From Aminobacter aganoensis (GTDB lineage Bacteria > Pseudomonadota > Alphaproteobacteria > Rhizobiales > Rhizobiaceae): 64,000 nt of DNA. The notes below the pieces were generated by a model, which did no database searches, was not told where the DNA came from, and saw nothing but the letters and a program-made list of their open reading frames with translations. Position 1 is the stretch's first letter. Every line of letters starts with the position of its first letter. The position numbers were made by a program, and so were the translations under genes. The stretch lies in the NCBI RefSeq assembly GCF_014206975.1, contig NZ_JACHOU010000004.1, positions 1-64,000 of the forward strand, in the 5' to 3' direction. Positions 45,540-56,237 of the stretch are shown here, one piece after another.

Positions 45540-46368
45540 AGCGCACCTTGCGGATCGCTTCCACGACCGCGAGTTCGCTTTGCTCGTCCTCGGCGTTGTT
45601 GTCTTCGGCATGCCAGGACGCCGACAGGCAGCCCCAGGCGATGGCATGGTCGAGGATCGCGTCGGGACGCTGGCCCAGCGTCCTTGCGAACGTCTCGGCC
45701 ATGTATGCGACCCGTTCGGGGTCGAGGCTGAGGTCGTGCCGGTAGAGCGGATTGTAGAACAGGTTCGCCGCGTCGAAGGCCGGGTCGCCGATCAGGCCCT
45801 TGGGATCGATCACCAGCCAGCCGCGCTCGCCAAGCAGGATGTTGTCGTGATGCAGGTCGCCGTGCAGCACGTGCAATTCGTGCGGATTAGACAGCAGGCG
45901 CTCGGCAATCGTGGCAGCCTCGACATAGGGGCTTCCCGCAGCGGCGTCGAGATCCGCCTTGGCCTTCTTGAACAGGCTGGCGTAGCGTTCTCTCAATGGC
46001 TGCAAATCGGCGGGAGGAGGGGTGTCGGACGGCGACAACAGCCTTGCCATCACCTCGTTGGCGATATCTGTCGCATGGCGGTCGCCATGTTCGTTCAGCT
46101 CATCGGTCAGCAGCCGGTCGCCGGCATATTCGAGAAGCATGTCGTGCCCCTCGAAGCCCAGCAGCCGGACTGCTCCCATGCCACCGCGCCACGACAGGTA
46201 ATGCGCGCCGCGAATCTCGTCGGCGACGTCGTCGAAAGGCTTGAGCGCCTTGACGACGGCTGGAGTGCCGTCTGCCCGCCGCACCTTCCAGATGCGGCTG
46301 GAAAACGTCTCGGCGATGAGCTGCGGATCGGTGACGTTCCAGCGCGCCGGAAAGACAGCCTGATCCAC
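45529..46368 (-). CDS. Aminoglycoside/hydroxyurea antibiotic resistance kinase family protein (APH(6)-like)
   Basis: 279 residues. The kinase-like fold shows [18 protein letters not shown] (ATP-site lysine), then the catalytic loop [19 protein letters not shown] and metal site [11 protein letters not shown], as in streptomycin 6-phosphotransferases. Chromosomal members often have no tested resistance role. The GTG start lies one base after the argC stop, so translation is probably coupled to argC. The 3' end overlaps ctaA by 11 bases. Confidence 0.85.
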   Translation of the reverse strand: MDQAVFPARWNVTDPQLIAETFSSRIWKVRRADGTPAVVKALKPFDDVADEIRGAHYLSWRGGMGAVRLLGFEGHDMLLEYAGDRLLTDELNEHGDRHATDIANEVMARLLSPSDTPPPADLQPLRERYASLFKKAKADLDAAAGSPYVEAATIAERLLSNPHELHVLHGDLHHDNILLGERGWLVIDPKGLIGDPAFDAANLFYNPLYRHDLSLDPERVAYMAETFARTLGQRPDAILDHAIAWGCLSASWHAEDNNAEDEQSELAVVEAIRKVRSSF

Positions 46369-46369
46369 C

Positions 46370-47308
46370 TTAGTGCTTGAGCCCGAGCATCAGGTCCATG
46401 TTCTGCACCGCCGCACCCGAGGCACCCTTGCCGAGATTGTCGAGCAGGGCGACGAGATTGACCTGGCCTTCGCCCTCGGTGCCGAAGACGTAGAGCTTCA
46501 TGCGGTCGCTGTCGGCCAGTTCGGTCGGGTCGAGGCGGGCGAGCTTGGCGCTCGTTGCCAGCGGCACGACTTCAACGATGTCCTGCCCGGCATAGTGCGA
46601 AGCGAGCCTGGCGTGGATGTCGCCCATCGACACCGAACCGTTGAGATCGGCGAGGTGCAGCGGCACCTGAACGATCATGCCTTGGGCGAAGCGGCCGACC
46701 GACGGCGCAAAGATCGGCCGCCGCTCGAGCAGGCCGTGCTGCTTCATCTCGGCGACGTGCTTGTGCGTCAGTGGCAGCCCGTAGAGGAAATGCGGCGAGG
46801 CGATGTGATCCTCCCGGCTCGGGTCTTCCATCTGGGCGATCATCTGCTTGCCGCCGCCGGTATAGCCCGAGACGGCGTTGACGCTGACCGGATAGTCGGC
46901 GGGCAGGATGCCTGCCGCGACCAGGGGCCGGACGAGCGAAATGGCGCCGGTGGGATAGCAGCCCGGGTTGGCGACCAGCCGCGCATCGGCGATGCGCTGG
47001 CGCTGGGCCGCGTCCATTTCGGCGAAGCCATAGGCCCAGTCGGGATGGGTGCGGTACGCCGTTGACGTGTCGATGACGCGCGTCGAGTTGTTGCCTTCCA
47101 GGATGCGCACGGCTTCCTTGGATGCCTCGTCGGGCAGGCACAGGATGGCGACGTCGGCCTCATGCAGACGCTCGGCTCGGAGGTCGACGTTGCGGCGCTC
47201 GGCCTCCGGAATGGACAGGACGGCGAGATCGTCGCGCGCAGCGAGCCGCGTGCGGATCTGGAGGCCAGTGGTGCCGTGCTCGCCGTCGATGAAGATTTTC
47301 GGTTTCAT
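46370..47308 (-). CDS. argC: N-acetyl-gamma-glutamyl-phosphate reductase, type 2
   Basis: 312 residues. ArgC makes N-acetylglutamate semialdehyde in arginine synthesis. It is the short type 2 form: [17 protein letters not shown] at the NADP site, the catalytic cysteine in [12 protein letters not shown] and [28 protein letters not shown] and [13 protein letters not shown] follow. The next gene on the strand starts one base after its stop. The nearby agmatinase gene is also tied to arginine metabolism. Confidence 0.95.
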   Translation of the reverse strand: MKPKIFIDGEHGTTGLQIRTRLAARDDLAVLSIPEAERRNVDLRAERLHEADVAILCLPDEASKEAVRILEGNNSTRVIDTSTAYRTHPDWAYGFAEMDAAQRQRIADARLVANPGCYPTGAISLVRPLVAAGILPADYPVSVNAVSGYTGGGKQMIAQMEDPSREDHIASPHFLYGLPLTHKHVAEMKQHGLLERRPIFAPSVGRFAQGMIVQVPLHLADLNGSVSMGDIHARLASHYAGQDIVEVVPLATSAKLARLDPTELADSDRMKLYVFGTEGEGQVNLVALLDNLGKGASGAAVQNMDLMLGLKH

Positions 47309-47394
47309 TGTCTGTCGTTCCGTCGAAAAATAAGCAATGTCAGAGGGTTGTGGCTAAAATCTGACTCAATTCGGCAAGCCGTTGATTCATCGCC

Positions 47395-48351
47395 TCAGCC
47401 GTTGTCTCGTGCCTTCCGTTCAGCCAGCAGGCCGAGATAGTGCATCGCGACCGTCGATCCGGCGATGGCGGTAATATCGGCATGGTCGTAGGCCGGTGCA
47501 ACCTCCACGATGTCGGCGCCGACAATATCGATCTGTGTCATCTGGCGCAGCACCGAAAGGATCTTGGCCGACGACGGGCCGCCTGCCACCGGCGTGCCGG
47601 TGCCGGGCGCGTAGGCCGGGTCGAGGCAGTCGATGTCGAAGGTGACATAGGTCTTCTTGCCGCCGGTGCGCTCGGCGATGGCATAGGCGATGTCGGCGGC
47701 GCGCATCTCCTCGACCTCGTGGCCGTAGAGGATCTTGATGCCGAAATCCTCCGGCGCGTGCGTCCGGATGCCGATCTGGATCGAGCGGTCGGGGTCGATG
47801 ATGCCGTCCTTCACCGCGCGGCCGACGAACGAACCGTGGTCGATGCGCTTGCCGTCGTCAGGCCAGGTGTCCTGGTGGGCGTCGAACTGCACCAGCGCCA
47901 TCGGGCCGTGGATCGCGGCATGCGCCTTCAGCACCGGCCAGGTGACGTAATGGTCGCCGCCGAGCGTCAGCAGGAAGGCGCCCGATTTCAGGATCTTGGC
48001 CGCCTCGCGCTCGATGGCGCCGGGCGTCTTCTGGTGGTTGCCGCTGTCGAGCAGGCAGTCGCCATAGTCGATGACCGACAGATCGTCGAACAGGTCGCGG
48101 TTGAACGGATATTGCGGGTCGCAGTCGAAGATCGCCGAAGCGCGGCGGATTGCCTGCGGGCCGAAGCGCGCGCCCGGCCGGTTGGTCACCGCGGCATCGA
48201 ACGGAATGCCCCAGACGACCGCGTCGGCGCCGTTGACGTTCTTCGAATATTTGCGGCGCATGAAAGACAATGCCCCTGCATAGGTCGGATCACTCGAACG
48301 GCCGGTGTTCGTCCGCGCGGTAAAGGCGTGATCGATCGATGAAGCGGGCAT
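47395..48351 (-). CDS. speB: Agmatinase (ureohydrolase family)
   Basis: 318 residues. It hydrolyses agmatine to putrescine and urea, or a related guanidino compound. The dimanganese site is complete: TLGGDHYVTWP, QFDAHQDTWPDD and DIDCLDPAYAPGTGTP, with EVAPAYDHADITAI at the end. GGAG sits before the ATG at 48351. Some rhizobial relatives act on guanidinobutyrate, so the substrate is a guess from similarity. Confidence 0.9.
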   Translation of the reverse strand: MPASSIDHAFTARTNTGRSSDPTYAGALSFMRRKYSKNVNGADAVVWGIPFDAAVTNRPGARFGPQAIRRASAIFDCDPQYPFNRDLFDDLSVIDYGDCLLDSGNHQKTPGAIEREAAKILKSGAFLLTLGGDHYVTWPVLKAHAAIHGPMALVQFDAHQDTWPDDGKRIDHGSFVGRAVKDGIIDPDRSIQIGIRTHAPEDFGIKILYGHEVEEMRAADIAYAIAERTGGKKTYVTFDIDCLDPAYAPGTGTPVAGGPSSAKILSVLRQMTQIDIVGADIVEVAPAYDHADITAIAGSTVAMHYLGLLAERKARDNG

Positions 48352-48579
48352 GGGCAGTCTCCTCAGTCGGTCTATCGGAATGCGAGGCGCAAGAACTACA
48401 GAAGCAGGGCGCAAGATGCCAGCCCTGTCGCGTCCAGCGTATGACAGGCCCGCAACCCGCGCTTTCTCCGGTCATTGCCCGCATTTTCTCCGGTCATTTG
48501 AATGGCATCTGCCCTACACGCCCCTGTCACCGCAGCTGGGTAAGTCGTTGCACGCATCCTCTAACGTGGAGCGATTCCA

Positions 48580-49644
48580 ATGCGGACAGTCCTGGCAGGC
48601 ACAGCCTCGCTACTCCTTGCACTCGGTCTTGCCACCGCGAGCCATGCCGGCTCCCGCGTCGAGCAGATCCTCGGACGCTACGAGAATGCCAATCGTTGGC
48701 GCGATCACGTCATGGTCGTTGCCCATCGCGGCGGCGGGCTCGAAGCAGGCAAGTCGCGTTATCCCGAAAATTCCATCGCCTCGATACGCGGCGTCATCGC
48801 CTCGGGCGCCGAAATGGTCGAGATCGACATCCGCCGTTCGAAGGACGGCGAGTTGATCGTCATGCATGACAGCTGGCTCGACCGGACTACCAACTGCAAG
48901 GGCGAGGTCATTGCCCGCACCATGGACGAGCTCAGGCGCTGCCGGCTCGTGGTCGAAGGCACCGGCGCCGTGACCGGCGAGACGGTGCCGACATTGCGGG
49001 AAATGCTTGCGGTCACCAAGGGCAGGATCCTGGTCAATCTCGACAACAAGCTGGAGACGGCCGACCTCGCTGACATGGTAGCGCTGGCGCGCGCCATGGG
49101 CATGGAGGAGCAGGTCGTGGTCAAGGCGAATCTCTGGAGCGCCGAACGCCTGGCTTCGGTCAAGGAAACCATGAGCCGGGTCGGCAACGGCTTCCAGTTC
49201 ATGCCGATCATCGCCGACGACGCGGTGCGCGATGCCGGCTTCATCGCGGCGGCGGGGCGGGCCTTCTCGGCGCGGGCTGTCGAAATGATCACCTGGCGCG
49301 GCGACGCCGACAAGATGACGGAAACAGGCGGGCCGCTGTTTTCGGCCAGGGTGAGGGCGGCGTCCATCCGCGATAACTGGCACATCTGGGTCGATACCCA
49401 CGCCATCGTCAACAAGCCGGGCGGCTTTCTCTCCGGCGGTCGCGGCGACGAACTGGCTGTCGCGGCAGGTTTTCCCAACGAGGTGTTCGGCTTCTGGGCG
49501 GAGCGCGGCGCCACCATGATCCAGACCGACGAACCAAGGGCGGCCATCGATTGGCTGGCAGCCAATGGCTATCGCGTGCCCTATGCCGACGCCGACGAAT
49601 CGGTGGCCGCGGCAACGGGCGATGCCCCGGCGCCAACCAACTGA
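48580..49644 (+). CDS. Exported glycerophosphodiester phosphodiesterase family protein
   Basis: 354 residues. A signal peptide (LLLALGLATASHAGS) ends near residue 23. The GDPD domain has HRGGG...PENS (residues 49-65), EIDIRRSKDGELIVMHD and DRTTNCKGEV. The end of the barrel (MIQTDEPRAAIDWL) is present. It would cleave glycerophosphodiesters in the periplasm. Its insert around residues 180-260 is unlike standard GlpQ, so the substrate may differ. It stands alone. Confidence 0.87.
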   Translation: MRTVLAGTASLLLALGLATASHAGSRVEQILGRYENANRWRDHVMVVAHRGGGLEAGKSRYPENSIASIRGVIASGAEMVEIDIRRSKDGELIVMHDSWLDRTTNCKGEVIARTMDELRRCRLVVEGTGAVTGETVPTLREMLAVTKGRILVNLDNKLETADLADMVALARAMGMEEQVVVKANLWSAERLASVKETMSRVGNGFQFMPIIADDAVRDAGFIAAAGRAFSARAVEMITWRGDADKMTETGGPLFSARVRAASIRDNWHIWVDTHAIVNKPGGFLSGGRGDELAVAAGFPNEVFGFWAERGATMIQTDEPRAAIDWLAANGYRVPYADADESVAAATGDAPAPTN

Positions 49645-49674
49645 CGGGTGCGATGGCGGTGCGAGCGCTGTCGG

Positions 49675-49956
49675 CTAGTACTCGCTGGATCTCCGAAGAG
49701 CCTTGCGCCGGTCCTTGAGCGAATATTTCGAGCCGCCTTCCTTGAGCATCCTTAGGCCCTGCTTCTTGCAGCGGCTGTCGGCCTTCCTGGCAGCTTTTCT
49801 TGCATCGGCGCCTTTTTCCAGCGCCCTGTCATGGGCACGCATCCAGCAGGTATCGAACTGCGACGACCGTTTCAGGAACTTGTTGGTGGCCGCATCCACC
49901 GTCGTGGCGGGAGCGGCGAAAGCCACCGCGAGGGCCAATGCGAGCATGCGGACCAT
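49675..49956 (-). CDS. Small secreted basic protein
   Basis: 93 residues. A signal peptide is cleaved near VDAAT (about residue 22). The mature part is lysine/arginine-rich with two cysteines in FDTCWMRAHDRALEKG and KADSRCKKQG. The C-X(n)-KG-X-ARK-X(n)-C pattern faintly resembles a PsiF repeat, but the match is weak. GGGAG precedes the ATG at 49956. Function unknown. Confidence 0.7.
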   Translation of the reverse strand: MVRMLALALAVAFAAPATTVDAATNKFLKRSSQFDTCWMRAHDRALEKGADARKAARKADSRCKKQGLRMLKEGGSKYSLKDRRKALRRSSEY

Positions 49957-50025
49957 CGAGATCTCCCATCCGGGCTGTTCGGCATCTGCGCAAGGATCAT
50001 ACGTCAGCCATGGCCGGACGGCATG

Positions 50026-50057
50026 CAAAAAGAAAAGGCCGCCCGAAGGCGGCCTTT
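50026..50057 (-). terminator. rpsI terminator
   Basis: AAAGGCCGCC/GGCGGCCTTT with a four-base loop, followed on the minus strand by TTTTCTTTTTGC. It lies 26 bases beyond the rpsI stop. Confidence 0.9.
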
Positions 50058-50082
50058 CCGAAAACTGCAGGTTCCGAGGCGC

Positions 50083-50559
50083 TTAGCGCTTCGAGAACTG
50101 GAAGCTACGACGGGCCTTGGCCTTGCCGTACTTCTTACGCTCGACGGTACGGCTGTCGCGGGTCAGGAAGCCGCCCTTCTTGAGCACGCCGCGCAGCGTC
50201 GGCTCGTAGTAGGTCAGCGCCTTGGAGATGCCGTGACGAACGGCACCGGCCTGGCCCGACAGACCGCCGCCGACGACGGTGGCGATGATGTCGTACTGGC
50301 CGACGCGGTTTGCCGCGACGATCGGCTGGTTCAGGATCATCTGCAGCACGGGACGGGCGAAGTAGGCCGCGAATTCCTTGCCGTTGACGACGATCTTGCC
50401 GGAGCCGGGCTTCACCCAGACGCGGGCGATGGCGTCCTTGCGCTTGCCGGTGGCATAGGCGCGGCCGCTCTTGTCGAGCTTCTGGACGTGGACCGGAGCT
50501 GCCGGCTGTGCGGCGGCAGCGACAGTGCCGAGTTCTGCGAGCGAGCTGAGATCAGCCAT
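50083..50559 (-). CDS. rpsI: 30S ribosomal protein S9
   Basis: 158 residues. Family motifs [41 protein letters not shown] and the tail [18 protein letters not shown], which reaches the P-site tRNA, are intact. The first 30 residues form an Ala-rich extension usual in alphaproteobacteria. It follows rplM by two bases. Confidence 0.98.
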   Translation of the reverse strand: MADLSSLAELGTVAAAAQPAAPVHVQKLDKSGRAYATGKRKDAIARVWVKPGSGKIVVNGKEFAAYFARPVLQMILNQPIVAANRVGQYDIIATVVGGGLSGQAGAVRHGISKALTYYEPTLRGVLKKGGFLTRDSRTVERKKYGKAKARRSFQFSKR

Positions 50560-50561
50560 GA

Positions 50562-51026
50562 TTACGACGCCTTCTTGTTCTTGGCGTTCAGCGCGCCGAC
50601 GTCGAGCGTCACAGGCTGCTGAGCGACATGCGGATGTTCGGCGCCTGCATAGACGCGAAGGTTCTTCATCTGGCGACGGCCGAGCGGGCCGCGCGGGATC
50701 ATGCGCTCAACCGCCTTCTCGAGAACGCGCTCGGGGAAACGGCCTTCGAGCAGCTGGCGCGCGGTGCGCTCCTTGATGCCGCCGGGGTGGCCGGTATGCC
50801 AGTAATACACCTTGTCGGTGAACTTCTTGCCGGTGAACACGACCTTGTCGGCGTTGATGATGATGACGTTGTCACCGTCGTCGACGTGGGGCGTGAAGGT
50901 GGGCTTGTTTTTGCCGCGGAGGATGTTGGCGACGATGGTGGCGAGACGGCCGACGACGAGACCCTCGGCGTCGATCAGCACCCACTTCTTCACCACGTCC
51001 GCAGGCTTCTGCGAAAAGGTTGCCAT
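50562..51026 (-). CDS. rplM: 50S ribosomal protein L13
   Basis: 154 residues. [39 protein letters not shown] and the [21 protein letters not shown] block identify L13. rplM-rpsI is the universal order. The ATG is at 51026, with a leader of about 210 bases before the next gene. Confidence 0.98.
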   Translation of the reverse strand: MATFSQKPADVVKKWVLIDAEGLVVGRLATIVANILRGKNKPTFTPHVDDGDNVIIINADKVVFTGKKFTDKVYYWHTGHPGGIKERTARQLLEGRFPERVLEKAVERMIPRGPLGRRQMKNLRVYAGAEHPHVAQQPVTLDVGALNAKNKKAS

Positions 51027-51239
51027 GGTTACATGCTTTCGTTTGGGACCTTCCGGAGAAGGCGTTTCTTGTTGCTTTCATTGGCGAAGGCTGTCCCTGC
51101 CGCCAACAACAAAACGGCGACCCGAACGGGGCCGCTGCTTTGGTTGGGCTTATAGGCGAGGGCGGCTGGCCCGTCAAGCGCATCGAAATGGGTGTCAGCT
51201 CATTAAAGATAGCAAAAACAATACGATAGTGGTGCGGTA

Positions 51240-51704
51240 TTATTTTACCGCACTGGTTGGTCGCTTCGGCGGGATCGAGTAGGTGCCGGTTGCATGTGCC
51301 ACGGTCTGCTGGTCGGGCCCTGCGACGATGTCGATATCGAACACCATCAGGCTCCTGCCCAGCTTCAGGATGCGGCAGTGGCCGTCGATCGGACCGGCTT
51401 CGGCCTTGCGCATGAAGTTGATGTTGAGGTTGGTCGTCACCGACAGCGCGTCCGGACCGGCGTGGCTGAGCACGCAGACATAGCCGCCAATATCGGCGAG
51501 CGTGAAAAGCGATGGCCCCGAAACCGTCCCGCCCGGCCGGAGATGGCGTTCGTCGGCGTTGAGCCGGACCGTGCAGCCCCCGGGGAAGACCTCCGTCACC
51601 TGGTAGAAATCATAGTGCTCGTTGAGCTGGGGGTAGACTTCCTTCAGGAGGCGGTTGACCTCCGATGCCGTCATGGTCGGCGTCAATCCGTGCTGCTCAG
51701 GCAT
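51240..51704 (-). CDS. PaaI-type hotdog thioesterase
   Basis: 154 residues. The hotdog fold has HLRPGGTVSGPSLFTLADIGGYVC, in which the usual catalytic HGG...D/E stretch is replaced by RPGGTVSGPSLFTLAD. TTNLNINFMRKAEAGPI and VAHATGTYSIPP follow. It probably hydrolyses an acyl- or aryl-CoA. The ATG at 51704 is the natural start. It is divergent from an enoyl-CoA hydratase gene 173 bases away, which may share its control. Confidence 0.82.
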   Translation of the reverse strand: MPEQHGLTPTMTASEVNRLLKEVYPQLNEHYDFYQVTEVFPGGCTVRLNADERHLRPGGTVSGPSLFTLADIGGYVCVLSHAGPDALSVTTNLNINFMRKAEAGPIDGHCRILKLGRSLMVFDIDIVAGPDQQTVAHATGTYSIPPKRPTSAVK

Positions 51705-51877
51705 TGGCTCTTTCCATCGGCTTGCGCGCTCCCGCACCACTTTTCTGCATCTCGTGCGAACCTTTGGATTCGCTGCAGGCACATAGTTGGGAACCAAAAC
51801 TTGAGTGCAAGCGTATATTCTCCAAATTCGAGGCTGGCGATTCTCCTTTCGCCGCATTGAGTTCACTTGGGGGCATC

Positions 51878-52699
51878 ATGGCCGAAATCGTCGCCATCAA
51901 GCGCAGCGTACCGGAAGGTCCGGTGCGTTCGAGTCTGGACAAGGGCGTCCTGCGCCTCGTGCTCGCCAATCCGCCGGCAAATGCCCTTTCGATAGAGACA
52001 ATGACTGCACTCCAGGCTCAGCTGGACGGCGCCCGCGACGACAAGGCTGTGCGCGTCATCGTGCTCGCGGCCCAGGGCAACGTGTTCTGCGCCGGCCACG
52101 ATCTCAAGGAGATGACGGCGCACAGGGGCGATGCCGATCGCGGACGTGCCTTTTTCGAGCTGACCATGTCGCGCTGTTCGGCGCTGATGCAGTCGATCGT
52201 GCGCCACCCCAAGCCCGTCATCGCCGAAGTCGACGGTCTGGCGACCGCAGCCGGACTGCAACTGGTCGCCAGCTGCGACCTTGCCATCGCCACCGATCAG
52301 GCTGCCTTCTGCACGCCGGGCATCAACATCGGCCTGTTCTGCTCGACGCCGATGGTGGCGCTGTCGCGCAACGTCTCGCGCAAGCAGGCGATGGAAATGC
52401 TGCTGACCGGCGAGACGATCGACGCCACGACCGCGCGCGACTTCGGCCTGGTCAACCGTGTGGTGCCGCGCGAGTACCTGAATCACATTGTCGGAAAATA
52501 CGCCCAAACCATTGTTTCCAAATCGCCTTCGACACTGAAGATCGGCAAGGAGGCGTTCTACGCCCAGGCCGAGATGGGGCTCGTCGAGGCTTATGACCAT
52601 GCCGCCCGGGTGATGGTCGAAAACATGCTGGCAAGCGACGCCGAGGAGGGCATTGGCGCCTTCCTCGCCAAGCGCCAGCCGGAGTGGAAGGGAGAATAG
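51878..52699 (+). CDS. Enoyl-CoA hydratase/isomerase family protein (ECHDC3-like)
   Basis: 273 residues of the crotonase superfamily. The oxyanion-hole segments are FCAGHDLKEMTAHRGDADRG and VDGLATAAGLQLVASCDLAIA. The second catalytic glutamate region is altered (TPGINIGLFCSTPMV). These features point to the ECHDC3-like subgroup, whose reaction is not settled. GGGGG lies before the ATG at 51878. A VOC gene follows two bases after the stop. Confidence 0.85.
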   Translation: MAEIVAIKRSVPEGPVRSSLDKGVLRLVLANPPANALSIETMTALQAQLDGARDDKAVRVIVLAAQGNVFCAGHDLKEMTAHRGDADRGRAFFELTMSRCSALMQSIVRHPKPVIAEVDGLATAAGLQLVASCDLAIATDQAAFCTPGINIGLFCSTPMVALSRNVSRKQAMEMLLTGETIDATTARDFGLVNRVVPREYLNHIVGKYAQTIVSKSPSTLKIGKEAFYAQAEMGLVEAYDHAARVMVENMLASDAEEGIGAFLAKRQPEWKGE

Positions 52700-52701
52700 A
52701 C

Positions 52702-53124
52702 GTGGAACCGCGGATTTCTCTCGTGACCCTGGGGGTCGACGATCTCGACCGCGCCGCGCGCTTCTATGAGGCGATGGGGCTCAAGCGCAATCAGTCGATC
52801 ACCGAAGGCGTCGCCTTCTTCCAGATGGGTGGCCTGGTGCTCGGTCTCTGGGGGCGCGAGCACCTGTCGTCCGACGCGGGCATTGCCGGCGGCAAGGGCG
52901 GCTTTTCCGGCGTCTCGCTGGCCTACAACACGCGCACCGAAGCCGAAGTGGACGAAATTCTCGCCGCGGCAGAGAAGGCCGGCGGCCACATCGTCAAGCA
53001 GGCGCAGCGCGCCTTCTGGGGCGGCTGGTATGGCTATTTTGCCGATACCGAAGGCCATCTCTGGGAAGTCGCCCACAATCCCGACTTCGCGATCGCCGAG
53101 GATGGCAGCATCTCGCTGCCGTAA
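52702..53124 (+). CDS. VOC family (glyoxalase-like) protein
   Basis: 140 residues, two beta-alpha-beta-beta-beta modules. SLVTLGVDDLDRAARFYEAMGL opens the fold. GVAFFQMGGLVLGLW and GGWYGYFADTEGHLWEVAHNP include the C-terminal metal-ligand glutamate. The substrate is not predictable. The GTG at 52702 has AGGGAG eight bases upstream and lies two bases after the hydratase stop, so the two are one operon. Confidence 0.87.
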   Translation: MEPRISLVTLGVDDLDRAARFYEAMGLKRNQSITEGVAFFQMGGLVLGLWGREHLSSDAGIAGGKGGFSGVSLAYNTRTEAEVDEILAAAEKAGGHIVKQAQRAFWGGWYGYFADTEGHLWEVAHNPDFAIAEDGSISLP

Positions 53125-53194
53125 GGCACAGCCTGCCCTGTCGGATTTGCGGCCATTGCCGAAAGGCGGTATCCAGCCTCGAACGAGGACGGCC

Positions 53195-53716
53195 ATGAAC
53201 CACGACACCTACGACGATGCCTACATCGCCGGAATCCTGAATTCGGTCCGCACCATCGCCGTCGTCGGCGCGTCGGCCAACGACGTCCGTCCGAGCTATT
53301 TCGTTACCAAATACCTCATCGCCAAGGGCTACGACGTCTACCCGGTCAATCCGGGCCACGCCGGCAAGGAAATCCTCGGCCGCATGACCTATGCCGGCCT
53401 CGCTGACATTCCCGTGGCGATCGACATGGTCGACATCTTCCGGGCGTCGAGCGCCGTGCCTGCCATCATTGACGACGTGCTCAGGCTCGACCCGCTGCCC
53501 GCGGTCGTCTGGATGCAACTGACAGTTCGCCATGACGAGGCTGCCGCGCGCGCCGAAGCCGCAGGCATCAAGGTGGTCATGAACCGCTGCCCCAAGATCG
53601 AATATGCCCGACTGGCCGGCGAGATTGGCTGGACAGGCGTCAATTCCGGCGTGCTGTCGTCGAAGCGGCCGGTGATGCGGCAAGGCTTCCAGAGTTTCGG
53701 CATCCGCGCAAAATAA
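53195..53716 (+). CDS. CoA-binding domain protein
   Basis: 173 residues, a Rossmann fold of the CoA_binding_2 family: TIAVVGASANDVRPSYFVTKYLI, YPVNPGHAGKEILG, DMVDIFRAS and VVWMQLTVRHDEA, then VVMNRCPKIEY. Members bind CoA or nucleotides; roles are unclear. GAGGA precedes the ATG at 53195. It sits 70 bases after the VOC gene and before metY. Confidence 0.87.
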   Translation: MNHDTYDDAYIAGILNSVRTIAVVGASANDVRPSYFVTKYLIAKGYDVYPVNPGHAGKEILGRMTYAGLADIPVAIDMVDIFRASSAVPAIIDDVLRLDPLPAVVWMQLTVRHDEAAARAEAAGIKVVMNRCPKIEYARLAGEIGWTGVNSGVLSSKRPVMRQGFQSFGIRAK

Positions 53717-53749
53717 ACAGCGGCAGGCGTTGCTTTCGGGCGGCACGCG

Positions 53750-53791
53750 GAAATTTCGTCCACGACTACCAGCCAGTCTGAAATTTTCGTC
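53750..53791 (+). promoter_or_regulatory. Direct repeats upstream of metY
   Basis: GAAATTTCGTC (53750-53760) and GAAATTTTCGTC (53780-53791) repeat with a 30-base period, three helical turns, about 110 and 80 bases before the ATG. This is a candidate binding site for a regulator; none is identified. Confidence 0.35.
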
Positions 53792-53814
53792 TTTGCATTC
53801 CGTCGCGGGCTCCG

Positions 53815-55145
<1,331 letters not shown>

Positions 55146-55160
55146 TCGGTCATGCAACAG

Positions 55161-55190
55161 TGGCCCCGGCCCCAAGCCGGGGCCATTTTT
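55161..55190 (+). terminator. metY terminator
   Basis: A perfect 10-bp stem TGGCCCCGGC/GCCGGGGCCA with a five-base loop, then TTTTT. Confidence 0.92.
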
Positions 55191-55207
55191 GCATCCTGGG
55201 GGTGGAC

Positions 55208-55552
55208 TTGCCGAGATTCCTGACGATCGAGACCGATGGCATCGAGCCGGAAGCCGGTGCTCCGGCGGAAGGCCGGCTGATCTCCGGCGATCCGAAATTC
55301 CGCACCTGGAACGCCGAGGAAGCCGAAGGCGGCCTCTATGCCGGCATATGGGAGGCGACCCCCGGCAAGTGGCGCATCGAATACGACGAATGGGAGTTCT
55401 GCCACATCCTGTCGGGCGTTTCGGTGCTTGCCGAGGAGGGCGGCGAGACCCGCACCGTGCGTGCCGGCGACAGTTTCGTGCTCAGGCCCGGCTTCAAGGG
55501 AAGCTGGGAAGTGCTTGAAACGACTCGCAAGGAATACGTGATCCGCGTCTGA
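55208..55552 (+). CDS. Cupin domain protein
   Basis: 114 residues. A single cupin barrel: PGKWRIEYDEWEFCHILSG, EEGGETRTVRAGDSFVLRPGFKGSWEVLE. Motif 1 is reduced to a glutamate and one histidine, so metal binding is uncertain. The TTG at 55208 gives MPRFLTIETDG; GGGGG is nearby. A frame reaching back to 55160 would run through the metY terminator and is rejected. Confidence 0.82.
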   Translation: MPRFLTIETDGIEPEAGAPAEGRLISGDPKFRTWNAEEAEGGLYAGIWEATPGKWRIEYDEWEFCHILSGVSVLAEEGGETRTVRAGDSFVLRPGFKGSWEVLETTRKEYVIRV

Positions 55553-55556
55553 ACAG

Positions 55557-56213
55557 TCACGCCCGCCCGTCGTCATATCTTGCCGAGGCGCTTGCCAGTG
55601 CGTCGATCTCGCTTGCGCAAAGCAGCGGTTTCAGCGCCTCGAATTTCTCCGCCGTCCAACTGTAGACCTTCAGCTCCAGCAGCCTGTCGAGGGTGGCCTG
55701 GGGGAAACGCGTCTTGATCGGCACTGCCGGATTGCCCGCAACGATCGTGTAGGGCGCCACGTCCTTGGTGACGATCGCGCCTGACGCGACGATCGCGCCT
55801 TCGCCGATGGTGATACCAGGCATGATCATGGCACGCATGCCGATCCAGGCGCCGTCGGCGATGACCGTGTCGCCCTTGCCGGCATAGGCGTCGACGATGA
55901 ATTCAGCGAAGGGATAGAGGCTGAACCAGTCCGTCCGGTGCGTGTGGTTCCCGCCGAGCAGGATCACCGCCTCGGCACCGATGCAGACATAGTCGCCAAT
56001 ATGCAGTTGGTCGATCGGCCATGCCGGTTCCCACGCCTTCAGGCTGTAGTCGTCGCCATAGAGGTAGCGCACTACGCTGTCTTCGAACGATCCCGTCCAC
56101 GCATTGCTGTAATAGCTGTGCGTCCCGCGAATGCGGATGTTCGGATTTCGGACGGTCTCGTGCAGGTACTCCACCTTGGACCAGTGCTTGTTCGTTTGGG
56201 TCGGATCATTCAT
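55557..56213 (-). CDS. CatB/Vat-like hexapeptide-repeat O-acetyltransferase
   Basis: 218 residues forming a left-handed beta helix of the xenobiotic acetyltransferase class. GDYVCIGAEAVILLGGNHTHRTDW carries the catalytic histidine. The repeats GKGDTVIADGAWIGMRAMIMPGITIGEGAIVASGAIV and VAGNPAVPIKTRF follow. Relatives acetylate chloramphenicol or streptogramin A, but many chromosomal ones act on sugars. ATG 56213 is chosen for its spacing from TGGA; 56222 is possible. It converges with the cupin gene. Confidence 0.85.
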   Translation of the reverse strand: MNDPTQTNKHWSKVEYLHETVRNPNIRIRGTHSYYSNAWTGSFEDSVVRYLYGDDYSLKAWEPAWPIDQLHIGDYVCIGAEAVILLGGNHTHRTDWFSLYPFAEFIVDAYAGKGDTVIADGAWIGMRAMIMPGITIGEGAIVASGAIVTKDVAPYTIVAGNPAVPIKTRFPQATLDRLLELKVYSWTAEKFEALKPLLCASEIDALASASARYDDGRA

Positions 56214-56237
56214 CGCGGGCATTCCATTTGGTTCAAA

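Noticed and set aside
55160-55207. Longer start for the cupin gene
   Set aside because: The region is the perfect metY terminator hairpin, so it is not translated as part of the cupin gene.
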